A DNA stretch of 40,465 nucleotides, from positions 1-40,465 of the forward strand of contig JAIQFW010000063.1 of the NCBI GenBank assembly GCA_020073105.1, written 5' to 3'. The notes under the pieces are model-generated. The model did no database searches, was not told the DNA's origin, and was given only the letters and a program-made list of their open reading frames with translations. Each line of letters opens with the position of its first letter. Position 1 is the stretch's first letter. This DNA comes from Terriglobia bacterium. Lineage in GTDB: Bacteria; Acidobacteriota; Terriglobia; Terriglobales; Acidobacteriaceae. Positions 6,758-16,313 of the stretch are shown here, piece after piece. The position numbers and the translations under genes are program-made.

Positions 6758-8548
6758 GTGTCTCTCCGATTTTGGTCCAAAAGATGCGAAGCAGTTCTGC
6801 GCCTCAGGACGCCGGGAGAACTGCGTTGGCTGACAAAGCAGATTCGTCCCCTCGTGCCCTGGCATGTGGCCAGTTTCCTCTGCATGACCGTGGGGAGCCT
6901 CCTGGCTCTCCTCACCCCGCTAGTTCTCAAATGGCTCATTGATAAGGTCTTGCCTCAACGAGAAATCGGACAACTCTTTCTGGCTGCGGTCCTGATCTTT
7001 TTTAGCTATCAGGGAAGAACGGCCCTGACGAGCCTCGGAAACTACCTGACACTAACTGCTGTCCAGAAGATGGCGCTCCGCCTGCGCATGGAGATATTGC
7101 GCCATCTGGACACGCTTTCAGCCGACTACTACGAGAGCACCCCGCCTGGGGCAGTCATGTATCCGCTCAAGGAGCCGATCGAGGAAGTGGCCTATTTCGG
7201 CTCCGATCTCCTTCCCGCGATTCTGCGCATGTGCCTGACAACCAGCTTCACCGCAGTGACGATGCTGGTGTTGAGTCCGGTACTCACTCTCGCCATCTTC
7301 CCTCTTATTCCCCTTTTCCTGATTGCGCGGCAGCACTTTCGCGCCAAGCTTTCGACCGATTCGGATACGGTTCAAACGAACCTGGTGGAATGGAACGGAT
7401 TTCTGGAGGAACATATTTCCTCGGTTCTTTCTATCCAACTGCTTGGCCAGGAAGGGCGCCAGGAGAGGAGGGCGTTTCGACTTCTAGCCCAGACAACCCG
7501 CTCTTATCTCGCGCTCTTCAGGACCGCGAGTTGGTTCACCGTCTGGACTTCCATGGCGGTTGTGCTCGCGATGTCTGTGGTGATCGGTTACGGCGGCTGG
7601 AGTGTCATTGCCGGAACTCTGAGTCTGGGCAGTCTCGTTGCCTTCTACAGCTTCGTCACCCAACTCTTTGATCCGTTGAGTGGCGCAGCAGAGCTCTATG
7701 CCCGAGCACAGAGAACATTTGCCAGCATTCGGCAATTGCAGGCAGTGTGTGCCCTGCGCCCGAGCGTTACCGATTCGCTTGTATCCGGTTCGTTCCCTGT
7801 GGGCGATTGGGGCTTGGAATTCATGGCCGTTGAATTCGGATATGAACGGCGGAAAAGCATGCTTAACGTTCCTTCTCTTCGGATTGCCGCTGGGGAAAGG
7901 GTCGCCATCGTTGGTGAGAACGGCGCCGGCAAGAGCACGCTGGGCAGACTCGTTACGCGGCTCTATGACGTCAAATCAGGAGCTATCCAGATCGGTGGGG
8001 TGGATATCAGGAACATTGGGCTGAAAGATCTACGCCGCGGCCTCTGCTACTTACCGCGAGATCCGGTCTTGTTCGAGGGATCGCTCGCATCCAATCTCCG
8101 GTTTGTCAGGCCCGCAGCGTCCGATCGCGAGCTGCGCGAAGCAATCCAACTGGTTGACCTCGCGGATGTGGTGGAGGGGTTTCCAGACGGTCTCCATCAA
8201 CGCCTTGGACCTGACGCCTGCCAATTGTCGGGAGGTCAGCGCCAGCGCCTGGCGATTGCACGGGCGCTCCTGCAAAGACCGCATATCCTGATTCTGGATG
8301 AGGCCACTTCCTGCCTCGATCCGGACTCGGAAGCCCTTGTTCTTCGCAATGTCTCGCAGTATCTTTCTGTTTCCACGCTAATCGTTGTGTCCCACCGGGC
8401 TTCGACCCTGTCGGGGTTCAGCAGAATCCTGGTTCTCTCCTCTGGACGAATCGTCGCGGATGTCGGTCCCGACGCAATGGTTCCCAGCCAAGCGGTTGTC
8501 TCCAGAGTCTTCCTCAAAGGGGCTTCCCCCGCACAAGGAATCACTTAA
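6758..8548 (+). CDS. ABC exporter, fused permease-ATPase half-transporter
   Basis: A 596-aa half-transporter with a six-helix exporter membrane domain (about 30-315) followed by a nucleotide-binding domain. Walker A GENGAGKST starts at residue ~386, the signature LSGGQRQRLAIARAL at ~490, Walker B ILILDEATSCLD at ~509 with the catalytic Glu, and the H-loop in VSHRAS at ~543. All ATPase motifs are intact, so a working homodimeric exporter of the MsbA/peptide-exporter type is expected. The start is GTG at 6758; an in-frame stop (6731) shortly upstream limits extension. No biosynthetic gene, precursor or accessory protein lies beside it, so the substrate cannot be inferred. Confidence 0.9.
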   Translation: MSLRFWSKRCEAVLRLRTPGELRWLTKQIRPLVPWHVASFLCMTVGSLLALLTPLVLKWLIDKVLPQREIGQLFLAAVLIFFSYQGRTALTSLGNYLTLTAVQKMALRLRMEILRHLDTLSADYYESTPPGAVMYPLKEPIEEVAYFGSDLLPAILRMCLTTSFTAVTMLVLSPVLTLAIFPLIPLFLIARQHFRAKLSTDSDTVQTNLVEWNGFLEEHISSVLSIQLLGQEGRQERRAFRLLAQTTRSYLALFRTASWFTVWTSMAVVLAMSVVIGYGGWSVIAGTLSLGSLVAFYSFVTQLFDPLSGAAELYARAQRTFASIRQLQAVCALRPSVTDSLVSGSFPVGDWGLEFMAVEFGYERRKSMLNVPSLRIAAGERVAIVGENGAGKSTLGRLVTRLYDVKSGAIQIGGVDIRNIGLKDLRRGLCYLPRDPVLFEGSLASNLRFVRPAASDRELREAIQLVDLADVVEGFPDGLHQRLGPDACQLSGGQRQRLAIARALLQRPHILILDEATSCLDPDSEALVLRNVSQYLSVSTLIVVSHRASTLSGFSRILVLSSGRIVADVGPDAMVPSQAVVSRVFLKGASPAQGIT

Positions 8549-8619
8549 GGCGACTTCCTGTGGTGGGCGGTCAACCCCCTCACTCCGCGGATATGGGCAA
8601 GCCTGAACGGAACTTCACG

Positions 8620-8637
8620 CTTCCTCGAAGCCGACTT
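8620..8637 (+). repeat. Dispersed intergenic repeat copy (CTTCCTCGAAGCCGACTT)
   Basis: This 18-mer occurs again, inverted, at 29568-29585. Shorter variants (AAGCCGAC core) are at about 12434 and 16215, all between genes. It lies in the 206-bp gap between the ABC exporter and the convergent hydrolase, which otherwise holds nothing recognisable. Confidence 0.4.
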
Positions 8638-8754
8638 GTGGGGAATTGTCTCAGCCTAGATGCCCAAGACTGTTCGTTTTCTGCGCCAAGAAGTATGAGG
8701 CCAGCCGGGCGCCAGCCTCACACGGGGTTTGCAAAGACGTAGTTCTCACCGGCC

Positions 8755-10017
8755 TCACCACAGCCACGGCGGCGGCACAAAGCTGAGGTCGAAGTCGAGA
8801 CTGGGTGGCAACAGCGTTGCGTCGGGCTTTTGACCTGTATCCAGCCAGTTGTTGATAGCCGTTACACCTGCCATATACTGCTCTGCGCTGAACGAGCAGT
8901 GGCTCGTCTTGTTGATATACGCCGGCATAAGCAAGTCGGTCGAGCTGGTGCCTTGCACCAGCGCGGCGTAATAGCTGTCGTTGGACACGAAAGCCAGTCC
9001 GTCCCCTTTGGAGTGCGTGGCCAGGACGGGCCGACTCAAACGTCCCGTAAACGAGGCCCACTGGTCAAAGTGATTGCGAGCTGCGCGGTTCGGGGCGATA
9101 TTCGTTCGGGCATTCATGTACGCCAGTAGATTGTCGGCGTTCACGCCGAGACCAGCCAGATACTGCTTCTCCTGATCCGAAAGCGAGTACGCCATACCGA
9201 TGTTCCCTGCCACCGGCCCACCGTAAGCAACTTCAGACGCTACCCTTCGATCGGTAGTCTTCCACATCTGAAGCAGGAAGAATGGCTGGCCAAGCTGGGC
9301 ATCACTGCCCCAGAACTGCTGTGGTGACAGATGCATGACAAGCCGGATGAACTCCCATTGTCCATAATGTGCGGCCACCGGAAAGGCCTCGGATAGTATG
9401 ATCGGGAACACATCTGTCATGAAATTCAAGTCGTCCCGGAGGTCTCCAACCGGCCCCCACAGGTCGTCGTGCCAGGTAAACGCCGCACCGTAAGCCAAGC
9501 CGAAGGAAAGCGACGAGTCCATGTTCTCGGGCGACCCAGCCGTTGGTGCGCAGTTGGCCACAGCACCGTCATAGATGCCAGGGTGCTTCTCGATCAGCTT
9601 CAAGGTGACTCCGCTGCCGAATGAAGCACCCCAGATAATCGTGCGGCTGGGAAGTCCGACCAGTTCGTTGAATAGGGTTGTGAGGTCATGGGTTTGCAGT
9701 ATTGCCAACTGCTCGACACTTGGAAAGCTGACCGCCGCCAGGGCATAGCCTTGTGCAAGCAGCTGCTCCTGAAGGCTCGGAGTCGCTGGAGGTGTAGTGT
9801 CGGGCACCAGCGCAACGCCAGGAGCAAACAAGAACCCATGGGCAAATACGAGCAAAGTACCATTCCAGTTGTCAGGCGCCAGAATACGGTACGGTGTGCC
9901 ATCCACTGTGCCGCTCAAATCAGCAGGCAGCGGTATATGGGCAACACCCTTGCCGCTTCCGAACGCCGGGAACGCTAGAAGCAAGGAAGTGATGACGATT
10001 AGCGCGCGGAATTTCAT
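8755..10017 (-). CDS. Secreted alpha/beta-hydrolase (putative esterase)
   Basis: A 420-aa exported hydrolase. Start at 10017 (MKFRALIV) is preferred over the longer frame (10044) because GAGGTG lies just before it and a signal peptide follows at once (hydrophobic ITSLLLAFPAFG). The mature part has an FAHGF oxyanion-hole strand and a nucleophile elbow GASFGSG (Ser ~132). A candidate acid is in HSKGDGLAFVSND and the His in KTSHCSF near the C-terminus. The composition suggests an outer-membrane or extracellular enzyme acting on esters; the substrate is unknown. It is divergent from a winged-helix/TPR regulator, which may control it. Confidence 0.75.
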   Translation of the reverse strand: MKFRALIVITSLLLAFPAFGSGKGVAHIPLPADLSGTVDGTPYRILAPDNWNGTLLVFAHGFLFAPGVALVPDTTPPATPSLQEQLLAQGYALAAVSFPSVEQLAILQTHDLTTLFNELVGLPSRTIIWGASFGSGVTLKLIEKHPGIYDGAVANCAPTAGSPENMDSSLSFGLAYGAAFTWHDDLWGPVGDLRDDLNFMTDVFPIILSEAFPVAAHYGQWEFIRLVMHLSPQQFWGSDAQLGQPFFLLQMWKTTDRRVASEVAYGGPVAGNIGMAYSLSDQEKQYLAGLGVNADNLLAYMNARTNIAPNRAARNHFDQWASFTGRLSRPVLATHSKGDGLAFVSNDSYYAALVQGTSSTDLLMPAYINKTSHCSFSAEQYMAGVTAINNWLDTGQKPDATLLPPSLDFDLSFVPPPWLW

Positions 10018-10251
10018 ATCGCACCTCGTGATTTGGTCATTCATTTCTGGGCGATGCTGTCCACACCGCGTCTGCGCCGATACTGGCCCTGAGAGGCTAA
10101 GGAGTAAACACGATGCTCCTTAGTTCCAAATTGAAATTACCTTGACGAGTAATTCCATGATTTGAGGAAACTTACGTTTCTTGCGGGCGTATACTTTTGC
10201 TGGTGGCAGGTCTCCTTATCGGCAAACTCTAGGCCAAGAAGGACCACTGGA

Positions 10252-12093
10252 ATGCACGATGCGGCTAACCGTGTGCAGAAGGCAGCGTCTCACGTCGTCG
10301 CATTCGACTGCTACGAAGCCAACTTTGAATCCCAAGAATTGCGCAAACGTGGCATCCGGTTAGGTCTGCGGGAACAATCGTTCAAAGTCCTGGCTGCGCT
10401 TCTGGAGCGCCCCGGCGAAATCGTGAGCCGCGAACAACTGTACGAGTTGCTCTGGCGCGGGAGCGTCTTCGTTGATTTTGACAATAACCTGAACACGGTC
10501 GTGGCGCACTTGCGCGAGGTGCTGTGCGACTCGGCCGAGCATCCGCGATTCATCGAGACTGTACCTAAGCGCGGCTATCGATTCATTGCCGACGTGCACC
10601 GTGGAGTTGGCCCACCGACTGAGCCGAGGCTTCGCCGCAGTCGCCTGCTGGTACTGCCGTTCGTCAATCTCAGCGGAGACCCGGCGCAGGAATACTTCAG
10701 CGACGCCATGACCGACGAGGTCATTACCAGGCTCGCAGCCGCGGCCCCAGCACAACTCGCGGTCATCGCTCGTACCACCTCCATGCGCTACAAGGCCAGC
10801 AGGAAAGACGTGGCCCGCATCGGGCGTGAATTGAACGTCGATTACATTGTGGAGGGCGCGCTGCGGCGAGTCGGCGATGACGTCGCCGTGAATGTGCAGC
10901 TGGTTCAAACCCGCGATAGCGAACACCTGTTTGCCGACCGGTATCACGCGAACCTGCCCGACATCTTCCAGATGCACACGTCGATTGCAGAAGATGTCGC
11001 GGCCCACGTGCCAACACTGGGCGCGACGATTGGGACACAGACACAGCCTCCGTGGGCAGAAGCAAGGAGAAAGCCGACCGCAAACCTGTCTGCGTACAAC
11101 GAGTACATCCAAGGGCGGTACTTGCTGGAGAAGCTGACTCCGGAGTCGATGACAGCAGCCAAGCAGCACTTTGAGGAGGCCCTTCGCCGAGACCCGGAGT
11201 TTGCGCTGGCCCACATGGAGATGGCCAGCCTTTATTCATGGTTAGGATATGTCGGCTTAATGCGGCCGAAGGATGCGTATGACATCGGCGCCCCCTACGC
11301 GTTCAAGGCAGCAGAATTTGACTCGTCCCTGGCCGAAGCTCACGCGGTTCTGGCGGAATATCACAAGCAAGGGGATTTCAACTGGCCGGAAACTCAGCGG
11401 GAGATGGCGAGGGCGCTGGAGCTGAATCCAGACTCGCCTTTCGTGAGATTGCGCAATTCCGTCGTGTATCTCATGCCGCAGAACCACATGAAGGAAGCGG
11501 TAACCGAGATTGAACTTGCCCTTGAATCCGATCCTCTGGCGGCAACTACCCGGATTTGGCTTGGCTGCATGCTGCTGCTGGCGCGAGAATACGATCGTGC
11601 AATCGAAGAAGCTCGCAGATTGCTGGAACTCGAGCCGAATTCTCCATGGCCGCACTTCATCGACGGCATCGCCTGCCGCCAGAAGTATTTCGAGCAATTT
11701 GTGAGTGGCGTGCGCATCACCGTTGACCCGTCAATGGGGCCTGCGTTGGCCGAACGCGCCGTGGCCGGGCACTTGAAGTGTGTGGAGTTGTCTCCAGGCA
11801 CAGACTACTACCTGGGGTGGTTGGGGCTAGCATTGGGCGCAGTCGGCAGAAAAGACGAGGCCCGCGCTGTGCTGGATAGGCTTCGCAAGTCCGAGCGCTA
11901 CAATCTGCCCACCGGATTTGCACACTGTCACTTCGGATTGGGCGAAATCGATGCCGCCTTCGAGTGGTTCGATCGAGCAGTGGACGAACGCGACCAGCAG
12001 ATCATGCCCATCTTGAGCTACGCCCACTTCGATCCACTCCGGTCCGACCCTCGCTTCGACAGACTAATGCGCAAGATGAAGCTACGGGTGTGA
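10252..12093 (+). CDS. CadC/OmpR-type winged-helix regulator with TPR domain
   Basis: A 613-aa regulator. Start ATG at 10252 is chosen over 10162 because it has an upstream AAGAAGGA and the winged helix begins soon after. Residues ~15-115 form a Trans_reg_C domain (LGLREQSFKVLAALLERPGE, VVAHLREVL, FIETVPKRGYRF). Residues ~125-250 match the TolB-N/FlgO-like module common in these proteins (LLVLPFVNLSGDPAQEYFSD, DEVITRLAA, DYIVEGALRR). The remainder consists of TPR helices. No transmembrane segment is obvious. Such proteins are very abundant in Acidobacteriota, usually as one-component regulators of unknown input. The divergent secreted hydrolase is the best target candidate. Confidence 0.85.
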   Translation: MHDAANRVQKAASHVVAFDCYEANFESQELRKRGIRLGLREQSFKVLAALLERPGEIVSREQLYELLWRGSVFVDFDNNLNTVVAHLREVLCDSAEHPRFIETVPKRGYRFIADVHRGVGPPTEPRLRRSRLLVLPFVNLSGDPAQEYFSDAMTDEVITRLAAAAPAQLAVIARTTSMRYKASRKDVARIGRELNVDYIVEGALRRVGDDVAVNVQLVQTRDSEHLFADRYHANLPDIFQMHTSIAEDVAAHVPTLGATIGTQTQPPWAEARRKPTANLSAYNEYIQGRYLLEKLTPESMTAAKQHFEEALRRDPEFALAHMEMASLYSWLGYVGLMRPKDAYDIGAPYAFKAAEFDSSLAEAHAVLAEYHKQGDFNWPETQREMARALELNPDSPFVRLRNSVVYLMPQNHMKEAVTEIELALESDPLAATTRIWLGCMLLLAREYDRAIEEARRLLELEPNSPWPHFIDGIACRQKYFEQFVSGVRITVDPSMGPALAERAVAGHLKCVELSPGTDYYLGWLGLALGAVGRKDEARAVLDRLRKSERYNLPTGFAHCHFGLGEIDAAFEWFDRAVDERDQQIMPILSYAHFDPLRSDPRFDRLMRKMKLRV

Positions 12094-12585
12094 GTGGAAT
12101 CTAGCAAATTTCACGCGGGCAGCGCCGCCTTCAGCCGGGCCATATGGAAACCTGAATATGAGACACCTTGCGCCACGCTTCAACGCTTGCGGCGATGCCG
12201 TGGATGTTGATCGTTTATCGTCCCAAGACTCTGAGTATTTGGTAGCTACTCTCGGCATGGAAGTAGTACAACCGCTGAGCGGAAGGGGAAGGAACTGGAA
12301 GACCCGTCCATTTCCTGCGCCTCGTGGAGCCGAAACCCAAACCATGACCCGCGGCAGTGACTGAACGCTGACCGGAAACAGGGTTCGCGGAGATCTGGCC
12401 CCGAGCGGCATTCAAGCAGCACCACAGTTCCACGAAGCCGACGTTTGTGGCTAACCGCACGGCGCTTTGGCCGCGTCCCTTCGTTAAGCCGGCGCCACAC
12501 TCGTCATCAGAAGGACCATGCACGCATAGTCTGCGCGAATTCTGAAACCACCCTGGAGATCATCTCTACCAGAGCGCTTCTCTTA
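12094..12585. other. Intergenic region with a repeat variant, no gene recognised
   Basis: About 490 bp without a convincing ORF. At about 12430-12450 is TTCCACGAAGCCGACGTTTG, a variant of the repeat seen at 8620 and 29568. It may be decayed DNA continuous with the pseudogene that follows. Confidence 0.45.
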
Positions 12586-13020
12586 TTACTCCTCCGGCAC
12601 AACTGGCAGAATCAACTTGTTTACAGCAGTTCGATCATCGCGCAGCCTGACGTACAACTCGGTTCCAGTGGGATGCGGCACGCTCAATGTCGACCCAGCG
12701 AATCCATCGGGCACCGGGGTGCTCTGCTGAAACTGGGTGTCCGTTGAGACGGAGTCGAGCAGATACAAACCCGTCCAATGCAAGGTGCATTGCTGGTCCG
12801 AAGCGTCGGGGCAGCGCAACCTTTAAGCGTTGGCAGCCAGACCAACGTCACCAGCGGCTGCCAGTCTCCCTCTCTCCGTTCGCATCAACCGGCCGAAAGC
12901 GCAGCAGCCCCGAAGGTCCAAAGCTCTTCAGCGGATCAAGCGATACGCCCTCGTTCAATGCATTCGGCTGTTTCGACCAAACAGGCATGGAATTGGTCGT
13001 AGTTCCCAAAGCACCTCGCT
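12586..13020 (-). pseudogene. Frameshifted remnant of an unidentified (probably exported) protein
   Basis: Protein-like sequence can be read on the minus strand only by switching frame. One frame gives MPVWSKQPNALNEGVSLDPL followed by FGPSGLLRFRPVDANGE, the next DWQPLVTLVWLPTLKG, and the last RCPDASDQQCTLHWTGLYLL to PVVPEE and a stop at 12586. The pieces join smoothly, which implies a once-continuous gene with about two frameshifts and no start. It lies directly downstream of the GH13 gene and in the same direction. No family was recognised; the composition suggests a beta-rich extracellular domain. Confidence 0.55.
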
Positions 13021-13047
13021 AACTTTGGCAACGAAATGGGAAGCTGT

Positions 13048-15003
13048 CTATTGTGAGAGAATCACGACGCTATAGGGTCCGACGCTCACGTTGGCATTGA
13101 AGTTCAGCCCGTCCTTGCCACCGGAGTTGGCCGTCGTATCGAAGCTATCGCCATTAATGAAACCGGGATCGTACAGGTTCGCTCCGCTGTTGAACAGCAC
13201 ATGCCATGGGCCCTGGCGCGGGAAGCCAATGTTTAGATTCTGCAGGGGCACGTTAGAAAAATTTGCCACCACCACGACATCGTCATCGGCACCGCCGTTC
13301 TCCCATCGGTGGTAGGCCAGCGTCTTATTGCCGTTGTCCAAGTGGAAGACGTTCAGATTTTGGCCCGTCAGGCCCCCAGTCTTTCCCTTTAGATTGCGCC
13401 TTAGTGCAATCAAATCACGATACATTTGAACGATCCCTTTGAAGTTCGCATCCTCCGCCCGGCTGAAATCCATGTTGGTCGCCGTGTTGAAGCCGAAAGC
13501 GCGAGTCTCCAGCATCTCCTGACCCTGAAAAATCATCGGAATTCCGGGTGAGGTCAGCATCATCGCCGCCGCCAGAGTGGAACGCTTCTTGGCAAAAATG
13601 CTCTCGTGGTTGTTTATATCGATCAACGTCGGCAGGCGGTTCTGGCCGGGCGGATGACCTACCTGGTCGTGGTTTTCCGTGTAGACAACTCGAGCAAAGA
13701 CGTCGCTGGCCATTTTCTTTTCGAGCGCGCCCTTGACCGCACCAAGATCGCGATCCGAATCGTTGACCTTGCTGACAACGTCGCGCAAGACATTCACCAT
13801 TGTGTCATCCCATTGGCTGTTGAATTCGAGACCAATCGGGCCGGATTGCAGCGTGACATCTCCAGAGCTCTGCAAATCCTCGGCGATGGTAATCTTGCCC
13901 GGTTGCTTAGGGTCGGTGTTGCGATAGGACGAGTTGATCTCCCGCAGTAGTTCCGCTCCTTCGTTATTAGCTGTGCGTCCTGGACCAAACGTGCGCATGT
14001 CAATTGTGTCGTCGAACCGCAGTCCATCGACGCCGTAGTCGCGGAGCAGCAATAGCGCGTTATCGTTGATGTACTGCCGGACTTGGGGCCGTCCGTAATC
14101 CGGGCGCGGACCGAAGCCGGTGTTGGCGCGATCACCACCATATAGAAAGATTCCGCCGGGAATCTCCGAAGTGGTAAAACCGCCGAACTCTTTCAGCAGA
14201 TTGTTGTCGACTAGATGGTTATAGACCACGTCCACGATCACGGCGATCTGCCGCTGATGGCATTGTTTGACGAATTCCTTGAACTCTTGCGGCGTGCCGT
14301 ATTTGGACTTTATCGCGAAGAGCTGCACGGGATCGTATCCCCAATCGTGGTCTGCCGGAGTGTGGTCGGAGAACAGCGGATTCTGAGTGATTGGGAGCAG
14401 TTCCACCGCATTGATGCCGAGATTCTTCAGGTAGTCCAGTTTTTGCACAGCACCGGCGAACGTGTTGCGAAATGTACCTACGTGCATCTCGTAAATCACC
14501 ATGGTATTGAAAGTGGGTTCGGTAAAGGCTGGCATACTGAAGTTCGGGTCCACGAGGACTGATTCGGGCTTACTGTCATTGCCCGGGAAGCCAAAGCCGT
14601 TGGGCAGGTCAAATCCGGTCAGTTGTTGAGTCCGCGGATCGTTGAATTCGCGTGTGACGCCGCCGCGCCCAATGACATACCGATACCGGTCTCCCGCCTT
14701 GGTGCCGGGCACCGTACCTATCCAAGTGGTATCCGCGGGATCGGTGTGACCCGTCTCCCGGGTCAGCGGCACCACCGCGCCTCCATTGATCTTGACGGCG
14801 ACATCGTCAACGAACGGAGCCCAAACGCGAAATGTGGTGGTTCCGTCGTTGTGCAGGGTCGCGCCGAGCGGGTCTGCCGCGCTCGCCGGCGGCGTTGCAA
14901 CGAGGAAGGCTGAGACGAAGACCAGCAGGCACTTTGCCAGAAGCCTCGAAGGCAGTGTTCCCGGGTGTAATTGAGCGGACGACATAGACAGTTTGTGATA
15001 CAT
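13048..15003 (-). CDS. Secreted GH13 alpha-glucan enzyme with N-terminal CBM48-like domain
   Basis: A 651-aa exported alpha-amylase-family enzyme. Start ATG at 15003 is set by AAGGAGCT six bases upstream and by a signal peptide (CLLVFVSAFLVATPPASA). Residues ~45-140 resemble the E-set/CBM48 domain of branching and debranching enzymes (TTFRVWAPFVDDVAVKINGG). The TIM barrel carries region I DVVYNH, region II GLRFDD (nucleophile Asp), region III TIAED (acid/base Glu) and region IV ENHD, so it should be active. Overall it resembles glucan-branching enzyme or maltooligosyltrehalose trehalohydrolase, but the secretion signal points to extracellular glucan use. The exact specificity cannot be read from the sequence. 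Confidence 0.85.
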   Translation of the reverse strand: MYHKLSMSSAQLHPGTLPSRLLAKCLLVFVSAFLVATPPASAADPLGATLHNDGTTTFRVWAPFVDDVAVKINGGAVVPLTRETGHTDPADTTWIGTVPGTKAGDRYRYVIGRGGVTREFNDPRTQQLTGFDLPNGFGFPGNDSKPESVLVDPNFSMPAFTEPTFNTMVIYEMHVGTFRNTFAGAVQKLDYLKNLGINAVELLPITQNPLFSDHTPADHDWGYDPVQLFAIKSKYGTPQEFKEFVKQCHQRQIAVIVDVVYNHLVDNNLLKEFGGFTTSEIPGGIFLYGGDRANTGFGPRPDYGRPQVRQYINDNALLLLRDYGVDGLRFDDTIDMRTFGPGRTANNEGAELLREINSSYRNTDPKQPGKITIAEDLQSSGDVTLQSGPIGLEFNSQWDDTMVNVLRDVVSKVNDSDRDLGAVKGALEKKMASDVFARVVYTENHDQVGHPPGQNRLPTLIDINNHESIFAKKRSTLAAAMMLTSPGIPMIFQGQEMLETRAFGFNTATNMDFSRAEDANFKGIVQMYRDLIALRRNLKGKTGGLTGQNLNVFHLDNGNKTLAYHRWENGGADDDVVVVANFSNVPLQNLNIGFPRQGPWHVLFNSGANLYDPGFINGDSFDTTANSGGKDGLNFNANVSVGPYSVVILSQ

Positions 15004-15630
15004 AGATAGCTCCTTGTTTCTAAACGCTGGGGCATCCTCTATCCCTGACGTGTGGCGCTCGGGCGTCGGGCAGGTTGCACTGCGATCCGTGGCGGTCAAG
15101 CACCGCTTCACAGACAAAGGCGTTCCGAAGCGCAACCCTGGAACTAGACGAACGAAAGCGCTGAACCGTCGACTTGCCGCGCCTGCCCAACGCTTGTCTT
15201 ATTGTGAACCGAAGCCCCACGGTGTATCAATGAAAGTCAACGAGCAGGTCAATTCTCTCTGAAATTGACGCATGGCCAACTTAAACCCACGCTGCCCCTC
15301 TAGTTCTCTCGCTACGGTGCCTTACAGATTTTTCTCAGTTGGCGAGTGGACACCGATGCGGAAGTAATTGGGGGAGCCTTCAGTGCCGTGGCTCGCGGTC
15401 CACAAACGGGCTTGTAGTCGATGATTCTTCGGCTCAACCGCTCAACCGGACTGGTCGGGGGGATTGTGGTCTCGCCCTCTCGGGTGTTGGCAGCGGTTCC
15501 GCGCTTCCTCATGGTCGCTAGCACAACCGGCAGTGCGCGGCCTCACATTCCGGCCGGGCATCCCATCAGACTGGTGCGGAAGGATACACTACGATGTTCG
15601 AATGGCGCCTCCGGAAGAAGAACAGATAAC
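15004..15630. other. Intergenic region, no gene recognised
   Basis: About 630 bp between the start of the GH13 gene and a small plus-strand gene. Open frames exist in several registers, but none has a ribosome-binding site together with family-like sequence. I see nothing else defined here. Confidence 0.4.
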
Positions 15631-15984
15631 ATGCCGGCTCCAGAGAAGGATCGGTTAGCTGCTGAGGCGATGCAATGCTGGGCCGATTTCCAGGAAGCCC
15701 TTTCCTCAGACAAGCAGAAATATCCCGTGCAACAGTTTCGAGCTTTTTGGGCGGTCACAAAGCGCTACGCCGAGTTGACAAGGTCGGATCCTCTGATTCA
15801 TAGGAGTGTCGCGGGTGCAGTTAATGAACTTCTCGATTTCCTCGAAGGGGAACGTAAGCGCGTCCCAAGCGACGTTCTTCGAGATGCTGAGCGCCTGGAG
15901 TGCCTCCTTTTTAGCGGATATGACCCGCATTTCGAGGGGGATGAACCACCAGCATCACACCCAAGGCGATCTGGCACGTGGTGA
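15631..15984 (+). CDS. Small hypothetical protein, possibly 3'-truncated
   Basis: A 117-aa charged, helix-rich protein beginning MPAPEKDRLAAEAMQ; a purine-rich GGAAGAAGAA lies upstream of the ATG. The sequence up to YDPHFEGDEPP has a normal acidic/basic balance and looks like a soluble protein. The last ~12 codons (ASHPRRSGTW) are read out of frame through DNA belonging to an integrase remnant, so the original C-terminus was probably lost in a recombination event. No family recognised. It could be a leftover of a mobile-element cargo gene. Confidence 0.5.
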   Translation: MPAPEKDRLAAEAMQCWADFQEALSSDKQKYPVQQFRAFWAVTKRYAELTRSDPLIHRSVAGAVNELLDFLEGERKRVPSDVLRDAERLECLLFSGYDPHFEGDEPPASHPRRSGTW

Positions 15985-16196
15985 AAGCGGCGGCGAAGCG
16001 CACTGGAATCAAGGACCTTGCACCTCATGACCTGCGTCGCACATGCGCGCGGTTGTGCCATTTGGCGGGCGGCGAACTTGAGCAGATTCAGTTTCTGCTT
16101 GGACACGCATCGATTGAAACAACGGAGCGCTATCTCGGCTGCAAGCAGAAACTCAGCCACGCGGTGAACGACAACCTCGGACTGGAAGACATCTGA
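15945..16196 (+). pseudogene. C-terminal remnant of a second-family tyrosine integrase
   Basis: An open frame without an N-terminal half encodes the catalytic C-terminus of a tyrosine recombinase: ITPKAIWHVVKAAAKRTGIK, APHDLRRTCARLCHLAGGEL, FLLGHASIETTERYLGCKQK, then a stop at 16196. The box II HxLRR-type Arg, the late His and the Tyr (ERYL) are visible, but the first catalytic Arg and the core-binding domain are absent, so it cannot be active. Upstream the frame closes at a TGA (15942-15944). A closely similar remnant lies at 40231. It is unrelated in detail to the complete integrase at 327. Confidence 0.8.
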
Positions 16197-16313
16197 CGAG
16201 GTGGTCACGGCCCCCAAGCCGACTTCTGGACCGGAATAGTCTCCGGCTATCCGCATGGTTCCGTCGTACCGTATGCAAAACCAAGTCAGAATTCCAGTAA
16301 GAGTCCTTATCCT

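Noticed and set aside
6436..6942. 168-codon plus-strand frame before the ABC exporter
   Set aside because: Overlaps the exporter start, has no family-like sequence and no ribosome-binding site.
15312..15524. 70-codon minus-strand frame
   Set aside because: No ribosome-binding site and low-information composition.
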